Shown: one piece after another, positions 1-6,865 of the stretch | Position numbering within the stretch: position 1 is the first letter of the stretch | Layout of the letters: each line of letters begins with the position of its first letter | Assembly (NCBI GenBank): GCA_005779345.1 | Contig: SXJQ01000253.1 | Span: 1-11,498, forward strand | Direction of reading: 5' to 3' | Origin: Actinomycetota bacterium | GTDB taxonomy: Bacteria; Actinomycetota; Acidimicrobiia; IMCC26256; PALSA-610 | Length of the DNA stretch: 11,498 bases | Made by a program: the position numbers and the translations under genes | Notes under the pieces: generated by a model | The model's input: the letters and a program-made list of their open reading frames with translations, nothing else | What the model was told of the DNA's origin: nothing | Databases searched by the model: none

Positions 1-183
1 CATCTTCCCGCCGCGCAGTGCCCGGGCACCCTGGGCGCCGAGCACCCACGCGACCGAGTCGACGACGTTGGACTTGCCGGATCCGTTCGGGCCGATCACG
101 ACCGTGACGCCGGGCTCGAAATCGAGCGTCGTCTTGTCGGCGAACGACTTGAACCCTTTGATCGTCAACGCCTTGAGAAACAA
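1..183 (-). CDS. smc: Chromosome segregation protein SMC, N-terminal fragment (runs off the window)
   Basis: SMC is the ATPase of the bacterial condensin complex, which with ScpA and ScpB organises and helps segregate the chromosome. Only the first 61 codons are inside the window; the gene continues beyond base 1. The fragment reads MFLKALTIKGFKSFADKTTL and then carries the Walker A loop GPNGSGKSN at residues 31-39, the standard SMC head start. The start is a TTG at 183-181: it gives exactly the family's usual first residues, and a GAGGGG-type ribosome binding site lies just upstream. An ATG at 197-195 is out of frame. In mycobacteria smc lies close downstream of rnc and fpg; here a membrane protein gene and two acyltransferase genes sit between mutM and smc, so smc probably has its own promoter. 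Identity is very secure. Confidence 0.96.
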   Translation of the reverse strand, partial: MFLKALTIKGFKSFADKTTLDFEPGVTVVIGPNGSGKSNVVDSVAWVLGAQGARALRGGKM

Positions 184-207
184 CCGACCCCCCTCATCCC
201 GGGTGCG

Positions 208-213
208 AGCCTA
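208..213 (-). promoter_or_regulatory. Candidate -10 element for smc
   Basis: Read on the minus strand the hexamer is TAGGCT, matching the TAnnnT pattern of primary sigma factor -10 elements. It would place the transcript start near 201, leaving a leader of about 18 bases that holds the GAGGGG ribosome binding site before the TTG start. No good -35 hexamer is visible. It is a plausible separate promoter because smc is isolated from the mutM operon here. Confidence 0.35.
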
Positions 214-286
214 GGCGCGGTGCATTCCGGACACCGGGGACCGGGCGCGACCTGGGCGGTTGGTCGCACATCGCCCGCGGCGCACC

Positions 287-1006
287 TCACGAGCGCTCGA
301 CGACCTCGACGATGTGCAGTTCGCCGCGGTCGAGTCGGGTCACGACCGCGTGCACCGCGACGGTCGGATCGGCCTGTGCGAGCGCGATCCGGCACGCCTC
401 GACCGCGGCCGTGGGCGTACCGAACACGCCGAGGTGTTCGTCGCGCAGCACCGCCTCCAACTCGGAGCCGTCGGGGTCCGGGGCGGTGAAGCAGAGCAGG
501 GCGTCGAACCGGTCCGGCCGGCGCGTTGCCCGCTCGCCCGGTTCGCCCGGTCGGCCCGTCGGTTCCGGCCGCGGTGCCTGCTCCGAGCGCTGGTTGGCCA
601 CAGCGAGCCCCGCGCCGAGGATCGCGATGTCGACCAGCACGACCGCGAGGCCAGGCTCGCGGTTCGTCAGCGCCCACCCAGCGAGCACGACCGCACCGAT
701 CGCGAACGCTCCGATCGCCCGAACCCTGCGCCGCCGGTCGGCCGCCCGCCGCGGGCCGATCATCTCGGCGAACACCCAGGGACCCGCCGGGGCGAGGCGG
801 CCGCCCGCGCGCCGAGCGATGTCGAACGCGGCGAAGACCGCCGACGGGAGCCAGCCGAGACCGATCGCCGTGCCCGCGCCGAGATCGTCGAAGGCGGCGA
901 GCAGACCCACTGCGATCGCGGCCGGGACCCCGACGACGACCGCGACGACCGCGACCAACCGCAGGAGGATCCGGCCGGCGGCGAGGAAGAGATCTCGGTC
1001 GCTCAC
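287..1006 (-). CDS. Four-helix membrane protein with small C-terminal soluble domain, function unknown
   Basis: I do not recognise this as a named family. Taking the GTG at 1006-1004 (VSDRDLFLAAGRILL) gives 239 residues; the frame stays open upstream, but that extension is basic and low in hydrophobic residues. Predicted membrane segments lie near residues 14-36, 43-61, 96-112 and 119-136, with Arg-rich loops around 85-95. A Pro/Arg-rich linker (about 141-166) leads to a soluble tail of about 73 residues. In the tail, a stretch FGTPTAAVEACRIALAQ followed by HAVVTRLDRGEL resembles the later part of class III nucleotide cyclase domains, but no metal-binding aspartates are evident, so any cyclase activity is doubtful. 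The gene lies 103 bases upstream (higher coordinate) of the smc start, on the same strand, and diverges from the first acyltransferase. A shared role with either neighbour is only inference. Confidence 0.7.
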   Translation of the reverse strand: MSDRDLFLAAGRILLRLVAVVAVVVGVPAAIAVGLLAAFDDLGAGTAIGLGWLPSAVFAAFDIARRAGGRLAPAGPWVFAEMIGPRRAADRRRRVRAIGAFAIGAVVLAGWALTNREPGLAVVLVDIAILGAGLAVANQRSEQAPRPEPTGRPGEPGERATRRPDRFDALLCFTAPDPDGSELEAVLRDEHLGVFGTPTAAVEACRIALAQADPTVAVHAVVTRLDRGELHIVEVVERS

Positions 1007-1091
1007 CCGCCCAGGATCCCACGGTCTCGACCGCCCGCACGATTCTCCTGTGACGTCGGTCGCGCCCGGTCCGCGTCGCCGAAACGGCCGG

Positions 1092-1097
1092 TATCCT
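1092..1097 (+). promoter_or_regulatory. Candidate -10 element for the acyltransferase pair (leaderless start)
   Basis: TATCCT is followed by seven bases and then the GTG start at 1105. Transcription would therefore begin at or beside the start codon, and no Shine-Dalgarno sequence is visible upstream. This is the layout of a leaderless mRNA, which is common in actinobacteria. No convincing -35 hexamer is present. Confidence 0.45.
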
Positions 1098-1104
1098 CGC
1101 TTCG

Positions 1105-2424
1105 GTGGCACTCCCGGGCGAGCCCGACACGGTTTCGAGCCTGCCTCCTGCCACCACCGCTCGTGTCCCCGCGGCGCCTGCCCGCGCAGCCCTTGCCACC
1201 GAGGGCGACGCGCGGTTCGACGGGATCGAGGGCCTGCGTGCGATCGCGGCGCTCGCGGTGTTCCTCACCCACGTCTCGCTCGTGCGTTCCGCCGACGTCG
1301 CGCCGCCACCGGGCTTCGACCGCATCGTCGGTGCGATCTTCGACGAGGGCAACATCGGTGTCTCGATCTTCTTCGCGATCTCCGGGTTCGTGTTGTACCG
1401 ACCGTTCGCCGTCGCGCACCTCGGTGGCCCGAAGGCGCCGAGGATCCGCGGGTACGCGATTCGACGCGCCGTTCGCATCTACCCGGCCTATTGGGTCGCG
1501 CTCGCCGGCTGCGTGCTGGTCATCCGCGACACGACCTACCTCCACGGGGCGTCGCGCTGGGCGTGGAACGTTGCCCTGTTGCAGCAGTACTCCTACGACG
1601 CGCGGTTCTCGACGCAGGGCCCCTCGGGGCTCCCGCTCCTCGAAGGCATGCCGCAGGCGTGGACGCTCGTCGTGGAGGTCACCTTCTACGCGTTCTTGCC
1701 GCTGTTCGCGCTCGGCGTCGGCCTTGCGGCCCGCGCCGATCGCGCCGATCGCGCGTGGCGGTCGGAATGGGCGGCGATCGGACTACTCGTCGTGCTGGGC
1801 ACCGCGGCGCTCGTCTGGTCGCTCCGCCCCGCGTGGGAGGGCGGCGCGCCGATGTGGGTCCGGGTGCTGCCCGTTCAGTTGCCGCTGTTCGCCTGCGGCA
1901 TGGCGCTCGCAGTCCTGAGCGCGCGGGCCGCGACCGGCGGCGGCTTCCCGCGCGCGGTCACGGCGGCCGGCAGGCATCCCGGCCGGTGTTGGCTCGTCGG
2001 CGTCGCGGCCTATGGCGGTGTCGTCATGATGAACGTGACGCACACACTCCCGGCCCAACTCGAAGACTGGCGTTGGCTCGGGCGCGTCGGGTTACACGCG
2101 ATCGCGGCCACCGCGTTGCTGGTGCCCGCCGTCGTCGGCGGCGAGGGCCGCGATCGGGTGCGCTCGTTCCTGCGCCACCCCGTGATGATCTTCGTCGGCT
2201 CGATCAGCTACGGCATCTATCTCTGGCACCTCGCGACCCTGCAATGGGTCGGCGACCACCTCGTGGGGGACACCTGGAACCTCAGCGTCGTCACGGTGGT
2301 GCTCATCGTCGTCGGGTTGCCCATCACGATGGCGTTCGCCTGGCTGTCGTGGCGCGTCGTCGAGTCGCCGGCGATGGGTCTCGGCCGGCGCCTGTCGGCA
2401 CGACGCGCGAGACCGACGCAGTGA
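1105..2424 (+). CDS. Acyltransferase 3 family membrane protein (OafA/YrhL type), first of a tandem pair
   Basis: Family members move acyl groups, often acetyl, across the membrane onto surface glycans or lipids. The 439-residue protein has the expected many hydrophobic helices and the family's core motifs: an R-X10-H motif (Arg45, His56) in LRAIAALAVFLTHV, ISGFVLYRPF at 92-101, an RxxR motif (Arg121, Arg124) before IYPAYW, Glu191 in WTLVVEVTFYAF, SYGIYLWH at 368-375 and WRVVESP near the end. There is no SGNH domain, so it is a stand-alone AT3 protein; the first 37 residues are a Pro/Ala-rich cytoplasmic lead. The start is GTG with no ribosome binding site, consistent with leaderless translation. 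Its TGA stop overlaps the GTG start of the second acyltransferase, so the two are probably co-translated. The substrate cannot be read from the sequence. The enzyme class is secure. Confidence 0.92.
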   Translation: MALPGEPDTVSSLPPATTARVPAAPARAALATEGDARFDGIEGLRAIAALAVFLTHVSLVRSADVAPPPGFDRIVGAIFDEGNIGVSIFFAISGFVLYRPFAVAHLGGPKAPRIRGYAIRRAVRIYPAYWVALAGCVLVIRDTTYLHGASRWAWNVALLQQYSYDARFSTQGPSGLPLLEGMPQAWTLVVEVTFYAFLPLFALGVGLAARADRADRAWRSEWAAIGLLVVLGTAALVWSLRPAWEGGAPMWVRVLPVQLPLFACGMALAVLSARAATGGGFPRAVTAAGRHPGRCWLVGVAAYGGVVMMNVTHTLPAQLEDWRWLGRVGLHAIAATALLVPAVVGGEGRDRVRSFLRHPVMIFVGSISYGIYLWHLATLQWVGDHLVGDTWNLSVVTVVLIVVGLPITMAFAWLSWRVVESPAMGLGRRLSARRARPTQ

Positions 2425-3638
2425 CCCGGGCCGACATCGACCCGGCGCGGATCGATGTGCCGAGCGCGGGGCACTTCGACTGCTTCGACGGGCTCCGCGC
2501 GATCGCGGCCACGGTCGTCTACCTCAACCACATCTCGATCACCCGCGCGGATTCCGGACTCGAGTTGCGCGGATTCGACCGTGTCACGCGGGCAGTCCTC
2601 GAAGGCGGCGACATCGGTGTCGCGTTCTTCTTCGCCATCTCGGGATTTCTCCTGTACCGCCCGTTCGTCGCCGCACACCTCGCCGGGCGTCGCAGCCCCG
2701 ACCTGCGCGCCTTCGCCGCTCGGCGGGCGCTGCGGATCTATCCCGCGGATTGGGTGGCGCTCGTCGCTGCGGTCGTACTCCTGCGCAGCAATGTGTTCCT
2801 CGCGGGACCCTCGCGATGGTTCGCGCACCTCGCGCTCGTGCACATGTACATCCCGGAGAGTCGCATCGACGGCGTCGTCCCGCAAGGACTGCTGCCGTCG
2901 TGGACGCTCGTCGTCGAGGTCACGTTCTACGCGTTCCTGCCGGCGTACGCATACGTCGTACGACGAGCGTCGACGCGCACGCGGCCGTTCGTCGGCGAGA
3001 TCCTCGGGGTCGCGGCCGTGTTCGGGGCGGGTGCCGCCACCCTCGTTCGAGCGATCGACGGCGGCATGCCCCCGTGGGTGACGGTGCTGCCGATCCAACT
3101 CCCGCTGTTCGCGTGCGGGATGGCGCTCGCGGTCTGGAGCGCGCGGGCCGACTCCGGCCTGCCGTTTCCCCGTCCGATCACCGCGGCGGGGCGCCACCCC
3201 GCGGCGTGTTGGGCCGTCGCGGCCGGCGCCTACGCCGGCGTGGTCTGGCTCCGCCTCGCCGATCGGCTCCCGCCGATCCTCGGTGATCGCTGGTGGCTCG
3301 CGCGGATCGCCCTGCACGCGATCTCCGCGACGGCGCTGCTCCTCCCAGCGGTGGTCGGCCTCGAGGACGGTGGCCGGATCCGTTCGTTCCTCCGCCACCC
3401 CGTCGTCGTGTTCGTCGGCACGATCAGTTACGGCATCTACCTCTGGCACACGCCGATCATGTACTGGATCGCGGAGCACGTCGTCGGGGCATCGTGGAAC
3501 CTGACGCTCGCAGGGATCGTGATCGGGACCGTCGCGCTTCCGCTCACCGGTGCGATCGCATGGGCCTCGTGGCGATTCCTCGAGACGCCCGCGATCCGCA
3601 TGAGCCGCCGCGTCGGCGCGGCGCCGGCTCAGACCTGA
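2421..3638 (+). CDS. Acyltransferase 3 family membrane protein, second of a tandem pair
   Basis: This 405-residue paralogue of the preceding gene begins at a GTG sharing bases with the upstream TGA (GTGA overlap), which argues for translational coupling. A later GTG at 2457 is possible but loses that coupling. It repeats the family motifs: R-X10-H with Arg26 and His37, AISGFLLYRPF at 72-82, RxxR at Arg102/Arg105, Glu166 in WTLVVEVTFYAF, and SYGIYLWH at 336-343. In a 51-residue block near the C-terminus, 38 residues match the first protein. One visible difference is in the RIYPAYW motif, which reads RIYPADW here (Asp110). The N-terminal lead is shorter, about 22 residues. The gene ends convergently with mutM, overlapping it by 10 bases, so there is no room for a conventional terminator between them. 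The pair may act on the same or related surface molecules (inference). Confidence 0.92.
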   Translation: MTRADIDPARIDVPSAGHFDCFDGLRAIAATVVYLNHISITRADSGLELRGFDRVTRAVLEGGDIGVAFFFAISGFLLYRPFVAAHLAGRRSPDLRAFAARRALRIYPADWVALVAAVVLLRSNVFLAGPSRWFAHLALVHMYIPESRIDGVVPQGLLPSWTLVVEVTFYAFLPAYAYVVRRASTRTRPFVGEILGVAAVFGAGAATLVRAIDGGMPPWVTVLPIQLPLFACGMALAVWSARADSGLPFPRPITAAGRHPAACWAVAAGAYAGVVWLRLADRLPPILGDRWWLARIALHAISATALLLPAVVGLEDGGRIRSFLRHPVVVFVGTISYGIYLWHTPIMYWIAEHVVGASWNLTLAGIVIGTVALPLTGAIAWASWRFLETPAIRMSRRVGAAPAQT

Positions 3639-4465
3639 CACGCCTCGCAGTAATAGGTCATCCGATTGCCGAGTCGCGACTTGACGATCTCGCGGCGGCA
3701 ACGGCGACACGTATCGCCGTCGCGTTCGTAGACCTTGAGGTGATCGGAGTGCTCCTCGTCGAACGGGTCGCCGCTCGTGCGCGCGCTCTGCGCTGCCGCG
3801 CTGTTGTGGTACTTGACCGCGTCGTGCATGGTCTCGACGATCGCGCGGTAGAAGCGGCGGATCTCCTGCTCCGTGAGCTTGTCGGACTCGCGATCGTGAC
3901 GCAGCCCCGCGGCGAAAAGGATCTCGTCGCTGTAGACCGGCCCGATCCCGGCGAGCACGGTGCGGTCCATCAGCAGCGGCTTGAGCTTCTGGTGGCGGTG
4001 GTAGATGATCCGGGCGAAATCGGCCCAGCTGATCGACGACTCGAGCGGGTCGATCCCGAGTTCGGCGAACTCGGGCAGCGTGGGCAGGTCCGCGAGCGGG
4101 GCCACCCACAGTTCGGCGTCGCCCTTCGGGTCGACGAGGCGCAACAGACCGCCCTGGGTGAACGTGAACGTCACCTGGGTGCCCTTCGGCGCCGCGGTGC
4201 GCGCGGTCTTGGCCCGCACGAGCTGGCCGGCGCTGCCCAGATCGAGCACGAGCGCGTCGCCACCTTCGATCTTGGCAACCAGATACGGACCGCGTCGCTC
4301 GAGACCCAGCAGCTTCTTGCCGTCGAGGAGCTCGGTGAAGAGCTTCTTCGTCTTGTACCGGCGGATCGGCTTGAGGGCCGCCGCCTCCACGGTCTTGATC
4401 TTCTTGCCGCTCACGTCCTTTTCGAGCTCACGGCGCAAGATCTCGATCTCAGGCAACTCCGGCAT
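3629..4465 (-). CDS. mutM: Fpg/Nei-family DNA glycosylase (MutM-like), divergent recognition residues
   Basis: Fpg removes oxidised purines such as 8-oxoguanine and cuts the abasic strand by beta,delta-elimination. The 278-residue product begins MPELPEIEILRREL, giving the catalytic N-terminal proline and Glu3. It ends in a zinc finger with Cys253, Cys256, Cys273 and Cys276 and the hairpin Arg268. The start is fixed by MPELPE and by a GGGAGG ribosome binding site about six bases upstream. Several family-typical residues differ: RRGPYL (Pro60) where RRxKYL is usual, LGSAG (76-80) for LGMSG, DPKGDAE for DPRRFG, and AGIGPVY for AGxGNxY. Backbone cutting is probably retained, but lesion preference may differ. 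It is the last gene of the yceD-rpmF-plsX-carrier-rnc-mutM run and overlaps the rnc end by 17 bases, as rnc and fpg adjoin in mycobacteria. Family is certain; strict 8-oxoguanine specificity is not. Confidence 0.93.
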   Translation of the reverse strand: MPELPEIEILRRELEKDVSGKKIKTVEAAALKPIRRYKTKKLFTELLDGKKLLGLERRGPYLVAKIEGGDALVLDLGSAGQLVRAKTARTAAPKGTQVTFTFTQGGLLRLVDPKGDAELWVAPLADLPTLPEFAELGIDPLESSISWADFARIIYHRHQKLKPLLMDRTVLAGIGPVYSDEILFAAGLRHDRESDKLTEQEIRRFYRAIVETMHDAVKYHNSAAAQSARTSGDPFDEEHSDHLKVYERDGDTCRRCRREIVKSRLGNRMTYYCEACQV

Positions 4466-5252
4466 CGTGCCCCTCCCCTGCGGATCCGTGTCGATCCTCG
4501 GATCCATGATGGTCGGCGCCGTCGACGGCAACGCCGTTGGTACCAGGCGCCTCGACGCCCGCCTCACCCGTGAGGCCGAGGTACGCCCGCAACGCGGCGG
4601 ACTGCTCGGCCTCCTTCTTCGATCGTCCCTCACCGGTGCCGTACACGATGCCGGTGAGCTGCAACGTCGCGAAGAACCGCTTCGCGTGATCGGGACCCTC
4701 GTCGTCGACGACGTAGCGCGGACGGCCGAGCCCCATTTGCGCCGCGAGCTCCTGCAACCGGGTCTTGTAGTCGCGTCCGCCGGTGCCGTCGATGGCGGCA
4801 CGAATCCGCGCTTCCAGGAGCCGCAGCACGAAGTCGTGCGCGGTCTGCCACCCGCGGTCGAGGTACACCGCGGCGATGACCGCCTCCATCGCGTCGGCGA
4901 GGATCGACTGCTTCGCGCGCCCGCCCGCGGCGGCTTCGCCCTTGCCGAGCAAGACATAGCTGCCGAGGTCGAGCTCGGCAGCGACCTCGGCGAGCGTCCG
5001 CGAGTTGACGACACCTGCACGCACTTCCGACAACTGCCCCTCGGGCAGGTGCGGGAAGCGTTCGAAGACGTAGCGCGTCACCACGAGTCCGAGCACCGAA
5101 TCGCCGAGGAACTCGAGTCGTTCGTTCGAGGAGACATCGCCGTTCTCGGCGCACCACGAGCGGTGAGCGAGGGACCGATCGAGCCATTCGGGATCTTCGA
5201 ACTCGACGCCGAGCGATTCCTGGAGCGTGCGGCGGGCGTCGTCGGACAACAT
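4449..5252 (-). CDS. rnc: Ribonuclease III
   Basis: RNase III cuts double-stranded RNA, chiefly rRNA precursors and structured mRNAs. The 267-residue protein has the catalytic domain at about residues 5-155, with the signature NERLEFLGDSV at 43-53 and the metal-binding set Glu44, Glu47, Asp51, Asp120 and Glu123 (from ILADAMEAVIA). A double-stranded RNA binding domain follows at about 161-227, ending in GRSKKEAEQSAALRAYL. After it comes a Gly/His/Asp-rich tail of about 40 residues that looks disordered; its last codons overlap the start of mutM. The ATG at 5252 is chosen because it forms a TGATG overlap with the stop of the upstream carrier-like gene and gives the usual N-terminus; upstream residues are only arginine-rich read-through. 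It is co-transcribed and probably co-translated with plsX, the carrier-like gene and mutM. Confidence 0.97.
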   Translation of the reverse strand: MLSDDARRTLQESLGVEFEDPEWLDRSLAHRSWCAENGDVSSNERLEFLGDSVLGLVVTRYVFERFPHLPEGQLSEVRAGVVNSRTLAEVAAELDLGSYVLLGKGEAAAGGRAKQSILADAMEAVIAAVYLDRGWQTAHDFVLRLLEARIRAAIDGTGGRDYKTRLQELAAQMGLGRPRYVVDDEGPDHAKRFFATLQLTGIVYGTGEGRSKKEAEQSAALRAYLGLTGEAGVEAPGTNGVAVDGADHHGSEDRHGSAGEGHDAGVA

Positions 5253-5584
5253 CACGCGTCGCCGCCGTCGCGGTCGGGACCACGGGCGCCGAGCAACCCG
5301 CACACGCCGAGGACCAGTTCGATCGCATCGGCGACGGTGAGGATCTCGGCGAGCTCGTCGTCGTCGAGCGTGAAACCGACGGTGCGTTCACCGAGTTCGG
5401 TCTCGATCGCCGTGAAGGCATCGAGCACCCCGAAGTCGTCGGCGTCGAGGTCGTCGCGCAGGCGCGCGGTCGGAGCCAGGTCGTCGGGGTCGCGGCCGAA
5501 CGCCTCGGCGAGTTGCTCGATCACCAGGGCGCGGACCGTGGCCGCGTCGAGGTCGCCGCGATGGCTGTGCGTTTCGGCCGGCAT
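5252..5584 (-). CDS. Acyl-carrier-protein-like protein lacking the phosphopantetheine serine
   Basis: The 110-residue acidic protein sits between plsX and rnc, where acpP is often found, and its pattern matches a carrier fold: an N-terminal helix (VRALVIEQLAEAFG), RLRDDLDADDFGVLDAFTAI, and a final helix AEILTVADAIELV. In a true acyl carrier protein the second block contains D-S-L, with the serine receiving 4'-phosphopantetheine. Here the aligned residues are D-D-F (Asp49, Asp50, Phe51), and Ser7 is the only serine in the whole protein. It therefore should not carry an acyl chain in the usual way. There is an extra His-containing N-terminus and a Gly/Asp/Arg tail of about 15 residues. Both ends form TGATG one-base overlaps with plsX and rnc, suggesting coupled, matched expression. 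It may be a regulatory or structural relative that binds PlsX or another partner (inference). The carrier-like fold is likely; the role is unknown. Confidence 0.82.
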   Translation of the reverse strand: MPAETHSHRGDLDAATVRALVIEQLAEAFGRDPDDLAPTARLRDDLDADDFGVLDAFTAIETELGERTVGFTLDDDELAEILTVADAIELVLGVCGLLGARGPDRDGGDA

Positions 5585-6594
5585 CAGGTCGCGCCGCCGT
5601 CGGCGGGGGCAACGGCCGCGGTGAGTCGCTCGACCACACCAGCTCGCGCGCAGTCGGCAGCGACGCGAACCGCGTTGACGATCGCGCGCGCCGACGACGA
5701 CCCGTGCGAGATCACGCACACGCCGTCGATCCCGAGCAGCATCGCGCCGCCGGTGTTGTCGGGCAGCAGGTCCGCAGCCGCGGCGAGCATTCGCAGCTTG
5801 ATCGGCGCGGCGATCGCGGCGAACTCCGGTTCGTCGAGCACCGAGAACACCATCCCGGCGATGCCGAGCAACGCGCCCTCGGCCGTCTTCAGTGCGACGT
5901 TGCCGGTAAAACCGTCGGTGACGATCACATCGGCGCTGTCGCGCATCAGATCGCGACCCTCGACATTGCCGACGAAGCCGTCGACCGCGCCGAGCAGCCC
6001 GAACGCACGCTTGCGCAGGGAGTCGCCCTTGCCCGGTTCTTCGCCGTTGGAGAGCAACGCGACGGTCGGGTCCGCGATCCCGAACCGGACGCCGGCAAAG
6101 GCGCGGCCCAGCCGCGCCCACTGCGCGAGCCATTCGGGTTCGGGGTCGACGGTCGCCCCGCCGTCGACGAGCAATTGCTTCTTCGCCGACCCGGGGATGG
6201 GCAGCGGAACGGCGATCGCCGGTCGCGCCACCCCCTTGATCCGTCCGCAACGCAACAACGCGGCCGCCATCGTCGCGCCGGTGTTGCCCGCCCCGACCAT
6301 CGCCGCGGCCCGACCGTCGCGGACGGCCTCCGCGCAGCGCACCAGCGAGCTGTCCCGCTTGGATCGCACGGCCGTCGCCGGTTCTTCACCCATCTCGACG
6401 ACCTGGCTCGCATGGACGAGCTCGATCCCGTCGGGTGCGGCACCGCCCGGCATCAGCGCACCGACCCGGTCGACATCGCCGACGAGGAGGATCCCGATGT
6501 CGGCGATCTCCGCGACGGCCGCGATCGCGCCCGCGACGATGGCGTCGGGCGCGTGATCGCCCCCCATCGCGTCGAGTGCGATCAGCGTGGACAT
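5584..6594 (-). CDS. plsX: Phosphate acyltransferase PlsX
   Basis: PlsX converts acyl-ACP and phosphate to acyl-phosphate, the donor used by PlsY in the first step of phospholipid synthesis; it is a peripheral membrane enzyme. The 336-residue length is normal. Family features are the N-terminal IALDAMGGDHAP, the VGAGNTGATMAAALL stretch near residue 100, the LLSNGEEPGKGD segment near 180, DVIVTDGFTGNVALK near 225, and LLGIDGVCVISHGSSSARAI near 285. The ATG at 6594 directly precedes the DAMGGD motif and has a weak G-rich ribosome binding region. It follows rpmF after 34 bases, the classic yceD-rpmF-plsX order. Its stop overlaps the start of the carrier-like gene by one base. Since that carrier-like protein lacks the acyl attachment serine, the ACP that serves PlsX is presumably encoded elsewhere. 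Confidence 0.97.
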   Translation of the reverse strand: MSTLIALDAMGGDHAPDAIVAGAIAAVAEIADIGILLVGDVDRVGALMPGGAAPDGIELVHASQVVEMGEEPATAVRSKRDSSLVRCAEAVRDGRAAAMVGAGNTGATMAAALLRCGRIKGVARPAIAVPLPIPGSAKKQLLVDGGATVDPEPEWLAQWARLGRAFAGVRFGIADPTVALLSNGEEPGKGDSLRKRAFGLLGAVDGFVGNVEGRDLMRDSADVIVTDGFTGNVALKTAEGALLGIAGMVFSVLDEPEFAAIAAPIKLRMLAAAADLLPDNTGGAMLLGIDGVCVISHGSSSARAIVNAVRVAADCARAGVVERLTAAVAPADGGAT

Positions 6595-6628
6595 GATGCG
6601 GTGCGCCCCCCAGCGCCGCGGCGAATGA

Positions 6629-6808
6629 TTACTCGACCGTGATGACCGGGCGGCCGCGGTACCAGCCGCAGTTGCCGCACACCGTGTGGGGCAAACGCGA
6701 GGCGCCGCAGTTGGCGCACAACGAGTGCGCCGGTGCGGTGAGCTTGCGGTTCGCGGATCGGCGCGAACGGGTCCGCGAGCGGGTCAACTTGCGCTTGGGC
6801 ACGGGCAT
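6629..6808 (-). CDS. rpmF: 50S ribosomal protein L32
   Basis: L32 is a small zinc-ribbon protein of the large ribosomal subunit. The 59-residue product begins MPVPKRKLTRSRTRSRRSAN, the usual basic L32 start, and has two CxxC pairs (Cys31/Cys34 in CANC and Cys44/Cys47 in CGNC), so it is the zinc-binding form rather than the zinc-free paralogue. It ends WYRGRPVITVE and a TAA stop. An AGGAG ribosome binding site lies about ten bases upstream of the ATG. It stands 57 bases downstream of yceD and 34 bases upstream of plsX, a highly conserved bacterial arrangement. Confidence 0.97.
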   Translation of the reverse strand: MPVPKRKLTRSRTRSRRSANRKLTAPAHSLCANCGASRLPHTVCGNCGWYRGRPVITVE

Positions 6809-6865
6809 GGCGGTGGTGCTCCTGGTTCGGTCGGGCTGCGGTTCGGCAGGCCGTTCGGCGGTCGG

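Noticed and set aside
195..197. ATG as the smc start
   Set aside because: It is out of frame with the SMC reading frame; the TTG at 183 gives the exact family N-terminus.
260..1918. Plus-strand open frames across the unknown membrane protein and the first acyltransferase
   Set aside because: Products are Arg/Ser-rich with no hydrophobic or domain pattern. The minus-strand frame shows membrane helices, and the AT3 motifs lie in another frame.
2217..4109. Long minus-strand open frame of about 630 codons across both acyltransferases
   Set aside because: Its product is Arg/Asp/Glu-rich low-complexity sequence with no family motifs, and it lies opposite two clear AT3 genes. High-GC DNA often leaves such antisense frames open.
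6595..6865. Additional regulatory RNA around rpmF
   Set aside because: The gaps on either side (34 and 57 bases) are too short, and beyond the AGGAG binding site no conserved structure was visible.
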